Origin: JAHJKV01 sp963678135
Lineage (GTDB): Bacteria; Desulfobacterota; Desulfovibrionia; Desulfovibrionales; Desulfovibrionaceae
Reading direction: 5' to 3'
NCBI GenBank assembly: GCA_963678135.1
Contig: OY782667.1
Coordinates: 310,001 to 374,000 of the forward strand
Length of the DNA stretch: 64,000 bases
A model generated the notes under the pieces. The model searched no databases, was not told where the DNA came from, and saw nothing but the letters and a program-made list of their open reading frames with translations. A program made the translations under genes and the position numbers. Shown piece by piece: positions 16,790 through 25,725 of the stretch (positions are counted from its first letter, which is position 1; each line of letters opens with the position of its first letter).

Positions 16790-17745
16790 TATTTTTCTCC
16801 TTTGTTTATTGTATTTTTATATTGTGCCTTAGGATGCGCTAAGTCATATACCTTCATGAGGTGAGCCATGTCCAGTTGCGTATAGCGCTGGGTTGTGCTG
16901 ATACGCGCATGACCAAGCAATTCTTGTACATCACGCAAATCCGCTCCGCCTTCTAATAGATGCGTGGCAAAACTACCACGGAGCATATGCGGATGAATAT
17001 TCAAAGGTAAACCAGCTACTTGAGCCAGACGTGCGACAATACGCGAAGCCTGTCGCCTATTTAATCTCCTGCCTTGTACTCCAAGAAATAAGGCTTGCTC
17101 TGCAGATGTAGCGTTTAAGGCGTGGCGTTGCTCAAGCCAGCGAACCAGACGTTTTTTTGATTTTCCAGAAAGCGGTGCAATCCGTTCTTTGCTCCCTTTA
17201 CCCAAAACTCGAGCAAAACCACTTGAAAGATCAATATCATTCACATCCAAAGACAAGGCTTCGGAAATGCGTAAACCTGAGCCATATAGTAACTCGACCA
17301 AAGCCATGTCGCGCAGACCTTCAGGATCAGGAGAAACCGCTGCTTCCATAAGAGCCAAGGCTTGATCAACATTCAAGATGCGTGGCTGTTTTTTATCCTG
17401 TTTCGGATTGCTCACTCCCTCTACTGGACTGGTAGTCACAAGCCCCTGCCTCTGAAGGTATTTGAAAAAAGAACGTAAGGAAGACAGTTTACGAGAGACA
17501 CTGCTTTTTGCGATTTTTTGGCGATGCAAGTCTGCTAAAAAAGCGCGTACATGCTCACGACGAACTGTCGTACTTTGTGCAAGGGATATATTTTTATCTG
17601 CCAAAAACTGCTCAAACTGCAATAAATCCGTGTAATACGCGCGAACAGTGGCCGGAGAAAATCCTTTTTCCGCAGTAAGCCATGCAATAAAATCTGAAAC
17701 AGGGTCAAATACTTTTTTCAAAGTACGCCTCGTAAGGCGTTTCAT
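16789..17745 (-). CDS. xerC: Tyrosine recombinase XerC
   Basis: Chromosome dimer resolution recombinase of 318 residues. The N-terminal SAM-like domain (FIAWLTAEKGFSPATVRAYYTDLLQFEQFL) is followed by the catalytic domain: Arg in LYGSGLRISEALSLD, Lys in LGKGSKERIAPL, H-x-x-R in HPHMLRGSFATHLLEGGADLRDVQ, His in LLGHARISTT and the nucleophile in QRYTQLD. The usual HxLRHxFATH box reads HMLRGSFATH here, keeping the catalytic His and Arg. Its position in a housekeeping operon next to an HDOD gene argues for Xer rather than a phage integrase. XerC versus XerD is inferred. Confidence 0.88.
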   Translation of the reverse strand: MKRLTRRTLKKVFDPVSDFIAWLTAEKGFSPATVRAYYTDLLQFEQFLADKNISLAQSTTVRREHVRAFLADLHRQKIAKSSVSRKLSSLRSFFKYLQRQGLVTTSPVEGVSNPKQDKKQPRILNVDQALALMEAAVSPDPEGLRDMALVELLYGSGLRISEALSLDVNDIDLSSGFARVLGKGSKERIAPLSGKSKKRLVRWLEQRHALNATSAEQALFLGVQGRRLNRRQASRIVARLAQVAGLPLNIHPHMLRGSFATHLLEGGADLRDVQELLGHARISTTQRYTQLDMAHLMKVYDLAHPKAQYKNTINKGEK

Positions 17746-18617
17746 AGCAACATCCCCAATTCATCACTAAGGATCATAAAAGCTGCCACCATATCGTCCA
17801 TCACATGTTCCAAATCACTTTGCTTGAGTTGGAGCTGCGCAAGAACCTTGTGCTCAAAATACGAAACATGATCATCTCCACCACTTCCAAATTCAAAAAC
17901 TCGAACAAGAAAATCCGCAATATGTACTATACAAGCTACTTGTGTGTAATGTGGTGCGGATAAGGGCTTATGGTGATACGCCATGCCCTCCCGCACTTCG
18001 CCGGGCAAACGCCAATGCTCAGCTAGCCAAAAATTAATACGCTCATGGCCAAAACCAAGCAATGCGCGTTCAGCTTCATAATAGCTCATATCTTTATTTT
18101 GTACACGCGACAGCACCTGCTTATACAATTCAGGTACATAGACTGCAGAAACTATCTTGCCTAAATCATGCAATAAACCTGCTACCTTAAACACTTCAGT
18201 ATCTTCAAAACCAGCGTGAATAGCCACAAGTTCTGAAGCAATGCTCACTCCCACACTATGCTTCCACAAGGCACTCATCGTGGTATCCGTTATTTCAAAA
18301 AGCGTGCAAGAAGTAATAAGCTCTTTAAGGATGTCCAAACCAAGCACAACCAAAGCGTACTGCACAGACGAAACAGGCTCGGAAACAATATGTCCATACG
18401 AAGAAGAATTTACTTTTTTTAAAATTTTGGCAGACAAAGCCGGATCAAAGGAAATAGCTTTGGCAATCTCTTCTTTCGTTGCTTCAGGATTTTGCAAGGT
18501 CATACTAATATGAGCAAACATCGTAGGGAGAATGGGAAGCTCTTTTACCTTGAGAACTCTTTTTTTGATCTCAGTCTTAATATCCTTTGAACTCAAATTC
18601 ATACCCACAGATGTCAT
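17742..18617 (-). CDS. HDOD-domain protein
   Basis: 291-residue protein with an HDOD domain, an HD-superfamily output module found in signalling and usually without demonstrated hydrolase activity. Helical HDOD landmarks: VKELPILPTMFAHISMTLQNPEATKEEIAKAISFDPALSAKILKKVNSSSYG, then VAGLLHDLGKIVSAVYVPELY, and FGHERINFWLAEHWRLPGEVREGMAYHHKP. It overlaps the upstream gene and xerC by four bases each (ATGA-type junctions), implying translational coupling. Confidence 0.85.
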   Translation of the reverse strand: MTSVGMNLSSKDIKTEIKKRVLKVKELPILPTMFAHISMTLQNPEATKEEIAKAISFDPALSAKILKKVNSSSYGHIVSEPVSSVQYALVVLGLDILKELITSCTLFEITDTTMSALWKHSVGVSIASELVAIHAGFEDTEVFKVAGLLHDLGKIVSAVYVPELYKQVLSRVQNKDMSYYEAERALLGFGHERINFWLAEHWRLPGEVREGMAYHHKPLSAPHYTQVACIVHIADFLVRVFEFGSGGDDHVSYFEHKVLAQLQLKQSDLEHVMDDMVAAFMILSDELGMLL

Positions 18618-18994
18618 GCTTTACGCTCACTTATTGAGGACTTTGCAGTTTTGTGAACATCCGCAGTGGCAGTGGCTTGCGCCATTGCTTTCAAATGAAA
18701 ATACTGAGCAAGTTGCTCTTTTATTCTTTGCATTGCTTTATCTGAATGATAGGCACGAAAAAGATGATTTAAGCGTTTCAATCGTTCGCCAAAAGAAGTT
18801 CCCCCTGCTGCGCTTGTCAAATCAAGAGGATTGCCTTCTACCACCACACGATCAACACCTAAGTCACCCAAACGGGTAATAAGAGAAGCTGAGAGTTCAA
18901 TGCCTGCGCTTAAAATGACGATTCCATCTCTTCGCAGTACTGCTTTCGCCAAAATAAAGCCAGGTTCAGCAAATCTTAAAGGTATTGTTTGCAT
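18614..18994 (-). CDS. Small cytosolic protein of unknown function upstream of HDOD gene
   Basis: 126 residues with no signal peptide. The N-terminal 60 residues (IPLRFAEPGFILAKAVLRRDGIVILSAGIELSASLITRLGDLGVDRVVVEG) resemble the short beta-rich segment that precedes HD-GYP or HDOD domains in some signalling proteins, where it reads as a DUF3391-like region. The C-terminus is helical and then low in complexity. It may be a detached sensor part for the coupled HDOD protein (inference). It is the first gene of the operon. Confidence 0.6.
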   Translation of the reverse strand: MQTIPLRFAEPGFILAKAVLRRDGIVILSAGIELSASLITRLGDLGVDRVVVEGNPLDLTSAAGGTSFGERLKRLNHLFRAYHSDKAMQRIKEQLAQYFHLKAMAQATATADVHKTAKSSISERKA

Positions 18995-19056
18995 AAAGGC
19001 ACCTCAACAAAAGACACTAACAAAATATACTTTCTGCATAAAGAAAACAGCGTACT

Positions 19057-19329
19057 TTACATTTTGTCAAACCAAAACAGCACACCCATTAGAATAAAAA
19101 GTCCGGCTGCTATTTTTTTTAAGAGCGCAGGAGGGACAAAGGAAGCAATACATTCCGCAAACATGACGCCTAAGAAACTCACGCAAACCAAAGCCAAGGA
19201 AGCTCCCAAAAACACAGTCCATGGTTTTTGGGTTTTCGCTGCCATAAATACGCAAGCAAGCTGGGTTTTATCGCCAAGCTCGGCCAAAAAAAGTGTCCCA
19301 AAAGTTGTGAGCAGAAGTTTCCAATCCAC
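19057..19329 (-). CDS. TMEM165/GDT1 (UPF0016) family membrane cation transporter, half-size
   Basis: 90 residues with three predicted membrane helices and one copy of the hallmark motif ELGDKTQ (near residue 16), which lines the cation path in GDT1/Mn or Ca transporters. Full-length relatives have two such repeats in about 200 residues. Single-repeat forms like this occur in bacteria and are expected to dimerise. The start ATG follows AGGAGG. The substrate is most likely Mn2+ by family analogy. Confidence 0.85.
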   Translation of the reverse strand: MDWKLLLTTFGTLFLAELGDKTQLACVFMAAKTQKPWTVFLGASLALVCVSFLGVMFAECIASFVPPALLKKIAAGLFILMGVLFWFDKM

Positions 19330-19400
19330 ACATCCTCCTTGGCTACTCTCAGCCTAGAGCGCACAATCAAAACACAATAAGCATACATATACAAACACGC

Positions 19401-20537
19401 TCAAGCACGAGTATAAGTCATTCCCGGCCACTGTCGTACCAAGCCATTGATTTCAAGAATCAATACAAGCTGACTCACTCGTGAACTTTCCCAGCCCAAG
19501 GTTCGAGTAAGATCGTCAATATGAATTTTTTCTACAGGGTGTAATGCAGCAAGAAGTGTTGCTTCATCAGGAGGCAAGCCCGAAGGAACAGGGGCTGCTT
19601 CTTGTTTTTTTGGGGCAATATCACTGCTTGCTAATGCTAAACCAGAAAGCTCCGAATCAATGCTACCTGCCAGCTCATGCACAATATCTTCCGCAGACTG
19701 TACAAGACACGCCCCTTGCTTGAGCAAAGAATTACAGCCCACAAAAGTCGGTTGTCCAAGAGGACCGGGCAAGGCAAACACCTCTCGTCCCTGTTCTGTA
19801 GCAAGACGCGCAGTAATCAGACTACCACTTTTGTTTGCGGCTTCTGCCACCAAAACTCCTAAACTCAAGCCCGCAATAATACGATTACGATACGGAAAAT
19901 GATTTGCATCAGGAATTGTGCCGGGTGGATATTCAGACACCACCAGGCCTCGCTCCTCCAAGGCTTGACGAACATCTGCGTTTTCTACCGGATATTTATG
20001 GTCTAAACCAGCACCCAAAACCGCAATAGAGGAACCCACGCCAGCCAAACCTCCCAAATGAGCTTGGCGATCAATACCTCGCGCCAAGCCAGAAACAATA
20101 CTGAGGCCCATGCGTGACAATGCTTCACTAAAACTTCTCGCTTGCTCCAAACCATATTGTGTACTTTTACGCGCTCCGACCACGGCCACGGCAGGATTGG
20201 AAATAAGCGAAAGATCACCCCTGTAATACAAGGCCAAAGGCGGATCAGGAATATTGCGTAATGTGTCGGGATAACGAGTATCGCCCCAAGTCAAAATTTT
20301 CATGGAACGAAGTTTGGCAGCCTTGTACTCAAACTCTGCTTGCGGACGCCAGGTTTCCTTGCGAAACAGCTCAATTTGATGTGCGCGAGCAATTTTTTTT
20401 GCTCCCCAATGTGCTACGTCCTGCACCGCGTCATACGCAGTATCATAGGCAAGCAAAATAGCCTTACAGGTTTTGGGGCCAATTTTTTCAGCGTGCTTCA
20501 AAGCCAGACACGCGAAAAATTCTTTAGCAATGTCCAT
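19401..20537 (-). CDS. dprA: DNA processing protein DprA (Smf)
   Basis: Loads RecA on incoming single-stranded DNA in transformation; present in many non-competent bacteria as well. The Rossmann-like core is clear: VVGARKSTQYGLEQARSFSEAL, SGLARGIDRQAHLGGLA, VLGAGLDHKYPVENADV, SEYPPGTIPDANHFPYRNRIIAGLS and a terminal KSGSLITARLATEQGREVFALPG. An N-terminal helical region and a C-terminal winged-helix module (from about residue 315) complete the 378 residues. The gene follows the CpoB-like lipoprotein gene after 38 bases. Confidence 0.94.
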   Translation of the reverse strand: MDIAKEFFACLALKHAEKIGPKTCKAILLAYDTAYDAVQDVAHWGAKKIARAHQIELFRKETWRPQAEFEYKAAKLRSMKILTWGDTRYPDTLRNIPDPPLALYYRGDLSLISNPAVAVVGARKSTQYGLEQARSFSEALSRMGLSIVSGLARGIDRQAHLGGLAGVGSSIAVLGAGLDHKYPVENADVRQALEERGLVVSEYPPGTIPDANHFPYRNRIIAGLSLGVLVAEAANKSGSLITARLATEQGREVFALPGPLGQPTFVGCNSLLKQGACLVQSAEDIVHELAGSIDSELSGLALASSDIAPKKQEAAPVPSGLPPDEATLLAALHPVEKIHIDDLTRTLGWESSRVSQLVLILEINGLVRQWPGMTYTRA

Positions 20538-20575
20538 AAAATTTCAACGCACTGTTTAGGTTTATACAACCTTGC

Positions 20576-21478
20576 TTATTGTGAAAAATTTTGGAGCAAT
20601 TCTTTGGCCTTAACAATAAGAGGTGAGTTAGGGAAATCATCAACAAGTGCTCGCAAGTAAAACACCGCATTATCCACATCCGCTAATCTAATATAGGACA
20701 TACCTATCTTCAAAAGGGCAGCTTGTGCTTTATCGTGTCGAGGAAAACGGTGCGTCACTTCCTTAAAGGCTAAGATAGCTTGTGTATAGTCTTTTTGGGC
20801 ATAATAGGTTTCAGCTTTCCAGTACAAAGCATTGGGAACCAATTTATGATTAGGGTATTTTGTTAAAAAAGAATCAAGAGTAGCCCGTGCATCTTTTGCA
20901 TTTTCCTGAGTAGCTAGTTCCTGCCCTGTTTCGTATAATTTAAGAGCTTCAGCATTTTGCCCCGTTACTTGAGCTGTGCGTGGATGAGTTGTTAAAGCCA
21001 CGCTTTGTGCAGATTTTGGCTGAGTCTTTGGCTTCCTACTTTGAGCAGTAGCGACTTTGGAGGTAGCTGCAGGCGGTTTTGCCCATTCTTTTTTTTCTGT
21101 GCTTTCCGGCCCTGCAAGTTTAACCGAAGCTGTTTTTTGGAATTGAGCAGAGGCTGGCTCTTGTCCAAGTTGTTTTCGTATAGAATTTAATTCCGCATGT
21201 AAGGCAGCCATTTGCTGTTCAAGAGACAACATGCGCTTTTCTAGAATATTTTTGCTTTTCTTGGCTGCAAGTATTTCCTTTTTTTGAGTGTCTTTGAGCT
21301 CAAGGAAATTTGCTTCCAAACTTTCTAAACGCCACCGGTCACTGGCTTCTTTATATGGATTCTCAATTTTTTCAGTTTGTTCTTCATCATTTTGCAGCGT
21401 CGGCAACTTGCTCATCGCCGAACATCCCACAAAAGAGGAACACACCAAAACCGCAAGAATAGTATAATACCAACGCAT
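20576..21478 (-). CDS. CpoB/YbgF-like lipoprotein (coiled coil plus TPR)
   Basis: 300 residues. The N-terminus MRWYYTILAVLVCSSFVGCSAM has a lipobox-like end with Cys at residue 19, so a lipid-anchored protein is likely. Residues 45-100 are coiled coil (LEANFLELKDTQKKEI...), followed by a Pro/Lys/Ala-rich linker and three TPRs from about residue 185 (ALKLYETGQELATQENAKDARATLDSFLTKYPNH, then two more). This matches the Tol-Pal-associated CpoB/YbgF family, which coordinates outer-membrane constriction with cell-wall synthesis. tol genes are not in the window. Confidence 0.82.
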   Translation of the reverse strand: MRWYYTILAVLVCSSFVGCSAMSKLPTLQNDEEQTEKIENPYKEASDRWRLESLEANFLELKDTQKKEILAAKKSKNILEKRMLSLEQQMAALHAELNSIRKQLGQEPASAQFQKTASVKLAGPESTEKKEWAKPPAATSKVATAQSRKPKTQPKSAQSVALTTHPRTAQVTGQNAEALKLYETGQELATQENAKDARATLDSFLTKYPNHKLVPNALYWKAETYYAQKDYTQAILAFKEVTHRFPRHDKAQAALLKIGMSYIRLADVDNAVFYLRALVDDFPNSPLIVKAKELLQNFSQ

Positions 21479-21599
21479 AATTTGTGCCTAATTGAAAAAA
21501 AAAACTTTTGCAAGAGAAATTTTAGACTTTCTTTCGTAAATCTTGATTATTGACTCTTGCAATGTTTCTGATACCTCTTAAGTTGATTGGAGAAACATA

Positions 21600-22706
21600 A
21601 TGAGTACAGCAAAAGATGCACATCATTGCCACAATGAACCTGCAAAACAATTAAACATTCTTGGCTGGAACACATACTGTTCACAAAAAATAGTGCCAGA
21701 AGAAATCAAGCTTGAGCATGTTCTGCGAGTTCTCAGTGCACAGCGAGATCAATTCCTTGTCAGCAACGGTCAGACTGAATGGTTTTGTAAGCCTGCAGGA
21801 AAACTGCGCTATACTCAGCAACAAGAATATCCTGTCACCGGCGATTGGGTATACGCACCATCAGATATAATCACCCAAGTATTACCACGCAAAAATTTGC
21901 TTTGCAGGGCTGAGTCAGGATCGCATACTGGACGAAAACAATTTGCAACAAAACAACAAGCCATTGGCGCAAATATTGATACAGCTTTTATTGTTTGTGG
22001 GCTTGATCGTGATTATAATCTAAGGCGCATTGAACGTTACTTAACTCTTGTGTATAATTGCGGAATTGCCCCTGTTATAGTGCTCAGTAAGGCTGACTTG
22101 CACACTGATCTTAAGCAATTTCAGCTTGAAGTAGAGAGTATCGCCTTTGGCGTACCTATTATCCTCACCTCTATGCTTGACAAAAGTGGCCTTATGACCT
22201 TGCAAACTTTTTTTGACAAAGGCCAAACCGTTGCCATGCTTGGTTCGTCCGGAGCAGGAAAATCTACATTAGCGAATATGCTGTATGGTGAGGAGATACG
22301 CGCAACAGCTGCTGTAAGCTCCAGCTTGGGTAAAGGCAGACATACCACAACCACAAGAGAACTTATCCCCATGCCACAGGGAGGGCTGTTGCTGGATAAT
22401 CCGGGCATACGCGAAATTGCCTTTTTTACAGATGCAGGAGGCCTTGCAACAAGTTTTCCAGATATTCAAGAATTTGCAAAATCATGTCGCTTTGCCAACT
22501 GTACTCATGTTCATGAGCCAAACTGCGCGGTTTTGCAGGCGGTGCGCGATAAAAAACTCGAACCAAGTCGATTGCAAAATTTTTATAAAATGAGCCGTGA
22601 AATGGCATATGCTACCGAACGGCATGAAAAAAGCGCGGAAAGGATTGAAAAAGAACGCTGGCGAGACATCGCCCTGCAATGCAGAAGGATTAAAAAGAAG
22701 GGGTAA
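21600..22706 (+). CDS. rsgA: Ribosome small-subunit GTPase RsgA
   Basis: Circularly permuted GTPase that matures the 30S subunit. Motif order is G4 (LSKADL), G5-like region, G1 (GSSGAGKSTLANMLYG), G3 (DNPGIRE), the permuted order expected of RsgA. An OB fold precedes it (VTGDWVYAP) and a zinc-binding C-terminal part follows (CRFANCTHVHEPNCAV). The length of 368 residues fits. TTGGAGA lies before the ATG. It is convergent with the aminotransferase gene. Confidence 0.94.
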   Translation: MSTAKDAHHCHNEPAKQLNILGWNTYCSQKIVPEEIKLEHVLRVLSAQRDQFLVSNGQTEWFCKPAGKLRYTQQQEYPVTGDWVYAPSDIITQVLPRKNLLCRAESGSHTGRKQFATKQQAIGANIDTAFIVCGLDRDYNLRRIERYLTLVYNCGIAPVIVLSKADLHTDLKQFQLEVESIAFGVPIILTSMLDKSGLMTLQTFFDKGQTVAMLGSSGAGKSTLANMLYGEEIRATAAVSSSLGKGRHTTTTRELIPMPQGGLLLDNPGIREIAFFTDAGGLATSFPDIQEFAKSCRFANCTHVHEPNCAVLQAVRDKKLEPSRLQNFYKMSREMAYATERHEKSAERIEKERWRDIALQCRRIKKKG

Positions 22707-22744
22707 CGAACTAACGGCTTTTATTAAGCCCAGCTCAACAGACC

Positions 22745-23689
22745 TCAGCCTATCTCCACCCCGTTTTCAGCAATATCTGCCCGAATAAGTTCACGCATGC
22801 GCCTACTCACCGGACCTGGGCGGACGTTGAAAATAGGCCAGCCTTCATAGCGTACCACGGAAAGCGCATCTATGGTCGTACCACAAATAATAACTTCTTT
22901 AGCTTCTTTGACTTCATCCTCTGAAATACCCCGAAAAATAATAGGCATTTCATCCTTAATCAAATCAACAGCACGCATAAGCGTGGTTCCTGCTAAGGCA
23001 TTGGTAAATTCTGGAATATGCAGTTTATCGTCCTGATCCACGATACAGACATTTTCCGTGGCTCCCTCTGCCAGAAATCCTTTGTCATCAAAACAAAAAG
23101 GAAAATCATAGCCTTTTTCACGAGCCTCACGCTTCATCAGCACATTGGGCAAATAATCAATGGACTTGATTGTTGCCAAATAAGGCTGCTTGGCTGGAAC
23201 AGATGTCTTAAAAGCAGTAACACCTTTTTCATACGCTGATTCAGGTCTGGGATGAATTGCATAAGCCACAATATACAAACTCGGCTGTGGGCATTCCGCA
23301 GGATCAAGGCCAAAACCACCAGCACCTCGCCCAAGCATAATGCGAATCAAACCCTTGTCCTTGCCAGCAGCCTTGGCTACCTCAAGGGTCAATTCCCGAA
23401 TTTTTTCCCAAGTACACGGCGGCATAAGGTGGATAGCTGTGCTAGAACGCTGTAAGCGTTCAAGATGTGAATCAAGCTGATATAGCTTACCGCCAATAAA
23501 CTTCATTGTTTCAAAAATCCCGTCCCCACGATGCACTAAATGATCGTCCCAAGGCAAAAGCATAAGCCGTGCATCCGTGGCAATAGCGTCCACACGATAG
23601 TCGTAAAAAGCATAAATTCCTTCTAAGCCATAACGAGGGGCAGCAAGCAAAGCCTTTAAGTAGTGTTCTGTATCCGCAATTTGAGCCAA
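22745..23689 (-). CDS. Class IV aminotransferase (branched-chain, D-amino acid or ADC-lyase type)
   Basis: PLP enzyme of 314 residues, fold type IV. The PLP-lysine segment is TIKSIDYLPNVLMKREAREKGYDFPFCFDDKGFLAEGATENVCIV, and the phosphate-binding end is LAGTTLMRAVDLI. Early RGDGIFETMKF with LDSHLERLQRS is usual for the family. Substrate preference cannot be read with confidence. Its location behind ABC-F, metF and asd genes suggests amino acid metabolism. IlvE-like, D-alanine aminotransferase and PabC are the alternatives. Confidence 0.85.
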   Translation of the reverse strand: MAQIADTEHYLKALLAAPRYGLEGIYAFYDYRVDAIATDARLMLLPWDDHLVHRGDGIFETMKFIGGKLYQLDSHLERLQRSSTAIHLMPPCTWEKIRELTLEVAKAAGKDKGLIRIMLGRGAGGFGLDPAECPQPSLYIVAYAIHPRPESAYEKGVTAFKTSVPAKQPYLATIKSIDYLPNVLMKREAREKGYDFPFCFDDKGFLAEGATENVCIVDQDDKLHIPEFTNALAGTTLMRAVDLIKDEMPIIFRGISEDEVKEAKEVIICGTTIDALSVVRYEGWPIFNVRPGPVSRRMRELIRADIAENGVEIG

Positions 23690-23737
23690 GAGTTCTCTCT
23701 CCTTATAAAAAGCTAAATACCAATAAAAAACTTAAAC

Positions 23738-24763
23738 TTAAGGCACACGCACAAGATCCATTTTTATTAAAGTTTCAGCTATTTGAATAGTATTTAAGGC
23801 TGCTCCTTTACGGATGTTATCTGAAACAACCCAAAGGTTTAAGCCGTTTGCAATAGTCTCGTCTTCACGAATACGCCCAACAAAAACATCGTCCTGACCT
23901 GCACTGTCAACAGGCATGGGGTAAACCAGCTTTTCAGGGTAATCAAGCACAGTAATACCGTCAGCTGTAGCCAGCAAAGCACGGCAATCCTCAGCAGTTA
24001 ATTTTTCCTCAGTTTCAATATTCACAGATTCAGAATGACCATAAAAAACAGGAACTCGCACAGCCGTAGCCGTGACTTTGATACTCTCGTCTCCCATTAT
24101 CTTTGTTGTTTCACGAACCATTTTCAATTCTTCGTTAGTATATCCATTCTCATGAAAAACATCGATATGCGGTAAACAGTTAAACGCAATTTGATATGGG
24201 TATACTTGCGCCTCAGCCTCTTGCCCATTGAAGAGTGAGCGTACCTGAGTTTCTAATTCTCGAATGGCTTTTTGCCCTGTACCTGAAACAGCCTGATAAG
24301 TGGAAACAACCACACGCTTTATCCCTGCTTTTTCATGAATGGGCTGCAAGGCTACGACCATTTGTATGGTTGAGCAATTCGGGTTGGCAATAATGCCTTT
24401 ATGGTCTTTTAGGGCATGGGGATTAACTTCAGGTACTACCAAAGGACATTCCGTATCCATGCGCCATGCACTGGAATTGTCCACAACCACGCAGCCCAGT
24501 TTCGCAGCAGAAGGAGCAAATTCTTGAGAAGTTCCTCCGCCAGCTGAAAAAAGAGCCAAATCAAAGCCCTTAAAACACTCGTGGGTCAGCTCTTGTACTG
24601 TAAGCTCTCCATCTTTGAAAGGCACTTTCTTGCCTTTAGAACGGCTGGACGCAAAGGCAGCAACTTCACTTGCTGGGAAATCACGTTGCTCCAAAATATT
24701 GAGCATTTCACGGCCAACAGCTCCTGTGGCACCACAAACAGCAACCCTTAATTTCTTACTCAT
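23738..24763 (-). CDS. asd: Aspartate-semialdehyde dehydrogenase
   Basis: Makes L-aspartate 4-semialdehyde from aspartyl phosphate with NADPH, for lysine, threonine, methionine and cell-wall diaminopimelate. The NADP motif GATGAVGREMLNIL is at the N-terminus. The active-site cysteine is in ANPNCSTIQMV, and CLPHIDVFHENGYTNEELKMVRETTKIMGD and the catalytic His in RVPVFYGHSESV follow. The ATG at 24763 is chosen since GGGAG precedes it; an upstream extension to 24844 in the same frame lacks this. The product is 341 residues and follows metF by 44 bases. Confidence 0.95.
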   Translation of the reverse strand: MSKKLRVAVCGATGAVGREMLNILEQRDFPASEVAAFASSRSKGKKVPFKDGELTVQELTHECFKGFDLALFSAGGGTSQEFAPSAAKLGCVVVDNSSAWRMDTECPLVVPEVNPHALKDHKGIIANPNCSTIQMVVALQPIHEKAGIKRVVVSTYQAVSGTGQKAIRELETQVRSLFNGQEAEAQVYPYQIAFNCLPHIDVFHENGYTNEELKMVRETTKIMGDESIKVTATAVRVPVFYGHSESVNIETEEKLTAEDCRALLATADGITVLDYPEKLVYPMPVDSAGQDDVFVGRIREDETIANGLNLWVVSDNIRKGAALNTIQIAETLIKMDLVRVP

Positions 24764-24807
24764 TATTAAATCTCCCGAAGTAAAAACTTTGACGGATGTA
24801 AACAATA

Positions 24808-25686
24808 TTATGACAAACTTAAATTTTGCCCTATTTCCAAGCAAGCCTGCGCCTTGTTAAGGGTATAAAGGTGCACTCCGCAAGCTCCACGGTCAAGCAA
24901 TTCCTGAGCTTGACGAGTAGCATAATCCAGTCCGATGCGCCGTACTTCTTCATCTCCGCCACCAGCATGCGCCTTTTCTAAGGCAGAAAGAAACTTGCCG
25001 GGTATTGCAGCACCGCACAGTGAAAGGATAAATTTTGCAGAAGCAAGGCTCATAATAGGTAAAATCCCGGGCAAAACAGGTACATGGCAAGCACGTTTAT
25101 GAAGCCTTTCCACAAAATCAAAATAAAGCCTGTTATCAAAAAAAAGCTGAGTCACTAAAAACTCAGCACCAGCATCAACTTTAGCTTTTGCCCAATCAAG
25201 TCCAGCCGCAATGCTTAAAGTTTCAGGATGCGGCTCTGGATATCCAGTTCCTGCAATACCAATTTGAGGAAAATGCTTTTTAATAAATCGGACTAAATCA
25301 ATAGACCCTGTAAAAACTTGCTGAGAAAAATCATAGTTTGGATCATCTTTTGGTCTATCGCCACGCAAGGCAAGAACATTGGAAACCCCTGCTTTGTCTA
25401 ATTTTTGCAAAAAATTAAAAATGTGCTCTTCGTCCGCAGCAACGCAAGTAAGATGCGCCATAGGTTCAAGGCCAAACTCGGCCTTTATCTTTGCAACCAC
25501 ATCCAAGGTATTTTCCTGAGTACCACCACCAGCACCATAAGTAACTGAAGCAAAAAGCGGACCTAGCACTTTAAGCTGCTGAACCACTGCAAAAAATTCA
25601 GGCCAAGTTTCACGTTCCTTTGGCGGAAAAAATTCTAAGGAAATAAATTTTCCTTTATGTTCTTTGATTCGCTTGGATATTATCAT
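24808..25686 (-). CDS. metF: 5,10-methylenetetrahydrofolate reductase
   Basis: FAD enzyme that reduces methylene-THF to methyl-THF, feeding methionine synthesis. In anaerobes of this type it may also work in the Wood-Ljungdahl methyl branch. Signature parts are FISLEFFPPKERETW, VTYGAGGGTQENTLDVVAKIKAEFGLEPMAHLTCV, NVLALRGDRPKDD, and EFLVTQLFFDNRLYFDFVERLHKRACHVPVLPGILPI. Length 292 residues is normal. The order ABC-F, metF, asd, aminotransferase on one strand with short gaps suggests co-transcription. Confidence 0.94.
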   Translation of the reverse strand: MIISKRIKEHKGKFISLEFFPPKERETWPEFFAVVQQLKVLGPLFASVTYGAGGGTQENTLDVVAKIKAEFGLEPMAHLTCVAADEEHIFNFLQKLDKAGVSNVLALRGDRPKDDPNYDFSQQVFTGSIDLVRFIKKHFPQIGIAGTGYPEPHPETLSIAAGLDWAKAKVDAGAEFLVTQLFFDNRLYFDFVERLHKRACHVPVLPGILPIMSLASAKFILSLCGAAIPGKFLSALEKAHAGGGDEEVRRIGLDYATRQAQELLDRGACGVHLYTLNKAQACLEIGQNLSLS

Positions 25687-25725
25687 TCTTCTTACTCCTT
25701 GGAGAGCATCCTTATTTTTTGCAAA

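Noticed and set aside
16789..17745. Phage or island integrase
   Set aside because: The gene is XerC-like, coupled to housekeeping genes, with no attachment sites or cargo.
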